Both the position numbers and the translations under genes were made by a program. Below are positions 63,580-64,000 of a stretch of 64,000 bases of DNA, in pieces; the first letter of the stretch is position 1; the number at the start of each line of letters is the position of its first letter. The stretch lies in NCBI GenBank assembly GCA_021292165.1, contig CM037878.1, forward strand, positions 236,621,546 to 236,685,545. The letters are read 5' to 3'. Below the pieces are notes generated by a model. It was not told the DNA's origin. It searched no databases and worked only from the letters and a program-made list of their open reading frames with translations. This stretch comes from Shinisaurus crocodilurus. Lineage: Eukaryota; Chordata; Lepidosauria; Squamata; Shinisauridae.

Positions 63580-64000
63580 TCCTTCTTGGCGGGCTCGGCC
63601 ACTCAGGGGTTAACCCGGACTTGGGTAGCCCTCTATCAGCGGTACGCAGCTCTCTGGCAGAAGCCACGACCAATTATAATGCAGGCCAAGCGAGGAGACC
63701 GAGTTTTGAATGGACGCTACTACACTGTTATGGGTAAACAGAGTTTAATGGAGCGTAACAGAACATATACAAAGCACCACGCTAAGCACACACCTACAAT
63801 TGAGCTGGTAGCGAGCCGCAAAAGCAATACAGACAGTCGTACCTGGAAATGCCTTGTTCCTAGAAAGCCGCTTAACTCTAAAAGGGCTGTTCTATGTTAG
63901 CGTTGTTCACTGGGAGCTCCCCCAGGGTTGAAGGTGGTTTGACCTGAGCCATGGACCTTGCAGATGCTGCCTCACGACCAACAACCCTTTTCCCACCACT
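63580..64000 (-). mobile_element. Possible LTR fragment at the right edge
   Basis: Minus strand: CTCCATTAAACTCTGTTTAC (about 63735-63754) gives an ATTAAA polyadenylation signal. AATTGGTCGTGGCTTCTGCC and GAGGGCTACCCAAGTCCGGG follow, as in a U5 region. A 104-codon plus-strand frame at 63586-63900 has no recognisable domain. The window ends before the element can be delimited. Confidence 0.3.

Noticed and set aside
63586..63900. 104-codon plus-strand open frame as a host gene
   Set aside because: No domain recognised, and the opposite strand has an LTR-like polyadenylation and U5 pattern.

Overview
The window looks like nuclear DNA of a squamate reptile, most likely a lizard. The evidence is the repeat content: CR1 LINEs ending in ATTCTATG repeats, L2-type LINE tails, many tRNA-headed SINEs of the Sauria/squamate type, short palindromic hAT MITEs and GC-rich TIR elements. 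No bacterial gene, operon, CRISPR array, host protein-coding exon or functional RNA gene could be supported. The only convincing protein-coding sequence belongs to decayed retrotransposons. The species cannot be named, and the window could be intergenic or lie inside a large intron.

Layout. 0-18 kb: mostly AT-rich single-copy DNA with scattered MITEs (1230-1365, 2646-3006, 5008-5220), SINE and L2 fragments, a 1.2 kb hairpin-rich DNA transposon (13763-14977) and a hAT element built from GACTCG repeats with a target-site duplication (16372-17059). 18-25 kb: L2 tail, inverted repeats, LTR-like fragments, a 5S-rRNA-like/CR1 composite SINE (21209-21374) and a pogo/Tigger-like MITE (22842-23091). 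25-32.6 kb: the densest part, a nest of transposons. A young CR1 sits inside an old CR1. An LTR-like repeat follows and is itself split by a Tigger-like element (carrying a SINE, a LINE tail and a CpG-rich block), a GC-rich Harbinger-like element and a palindromic TIR element.

33-45 kb: SINEs, a second copy of the LTR-like repeat, a probable LTR with octamer, CCAAT, TATA and polyadenylation signals (37570-38200), a perfect 28-bp inverted repeat, an L2 C-terminal fragment and a large imperfect inverted repeat (45236-45790). 46-52 kb: repeat-poor, AT-rich DNA that may hold conserved non-coding sequence. 52.5-55 kb: a perfect 36-bp inverted repeat and a broken minus-strand LINE that appears to interrupt an LTR-type element. 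57-64 kb: another composite SINE, three palindromic hAT MITEs, more SINEs, a minus-strand LTR promoter region, the second copy of the Harbinger-like element and an LTR-like fragment at the right edge.

Nothing here works together as a pathway. The biology is the layered history of mobile elements. Assignments rest on sequence recognition by eye; superfamily names are given from terminal repeats and target-site duplications where visible.
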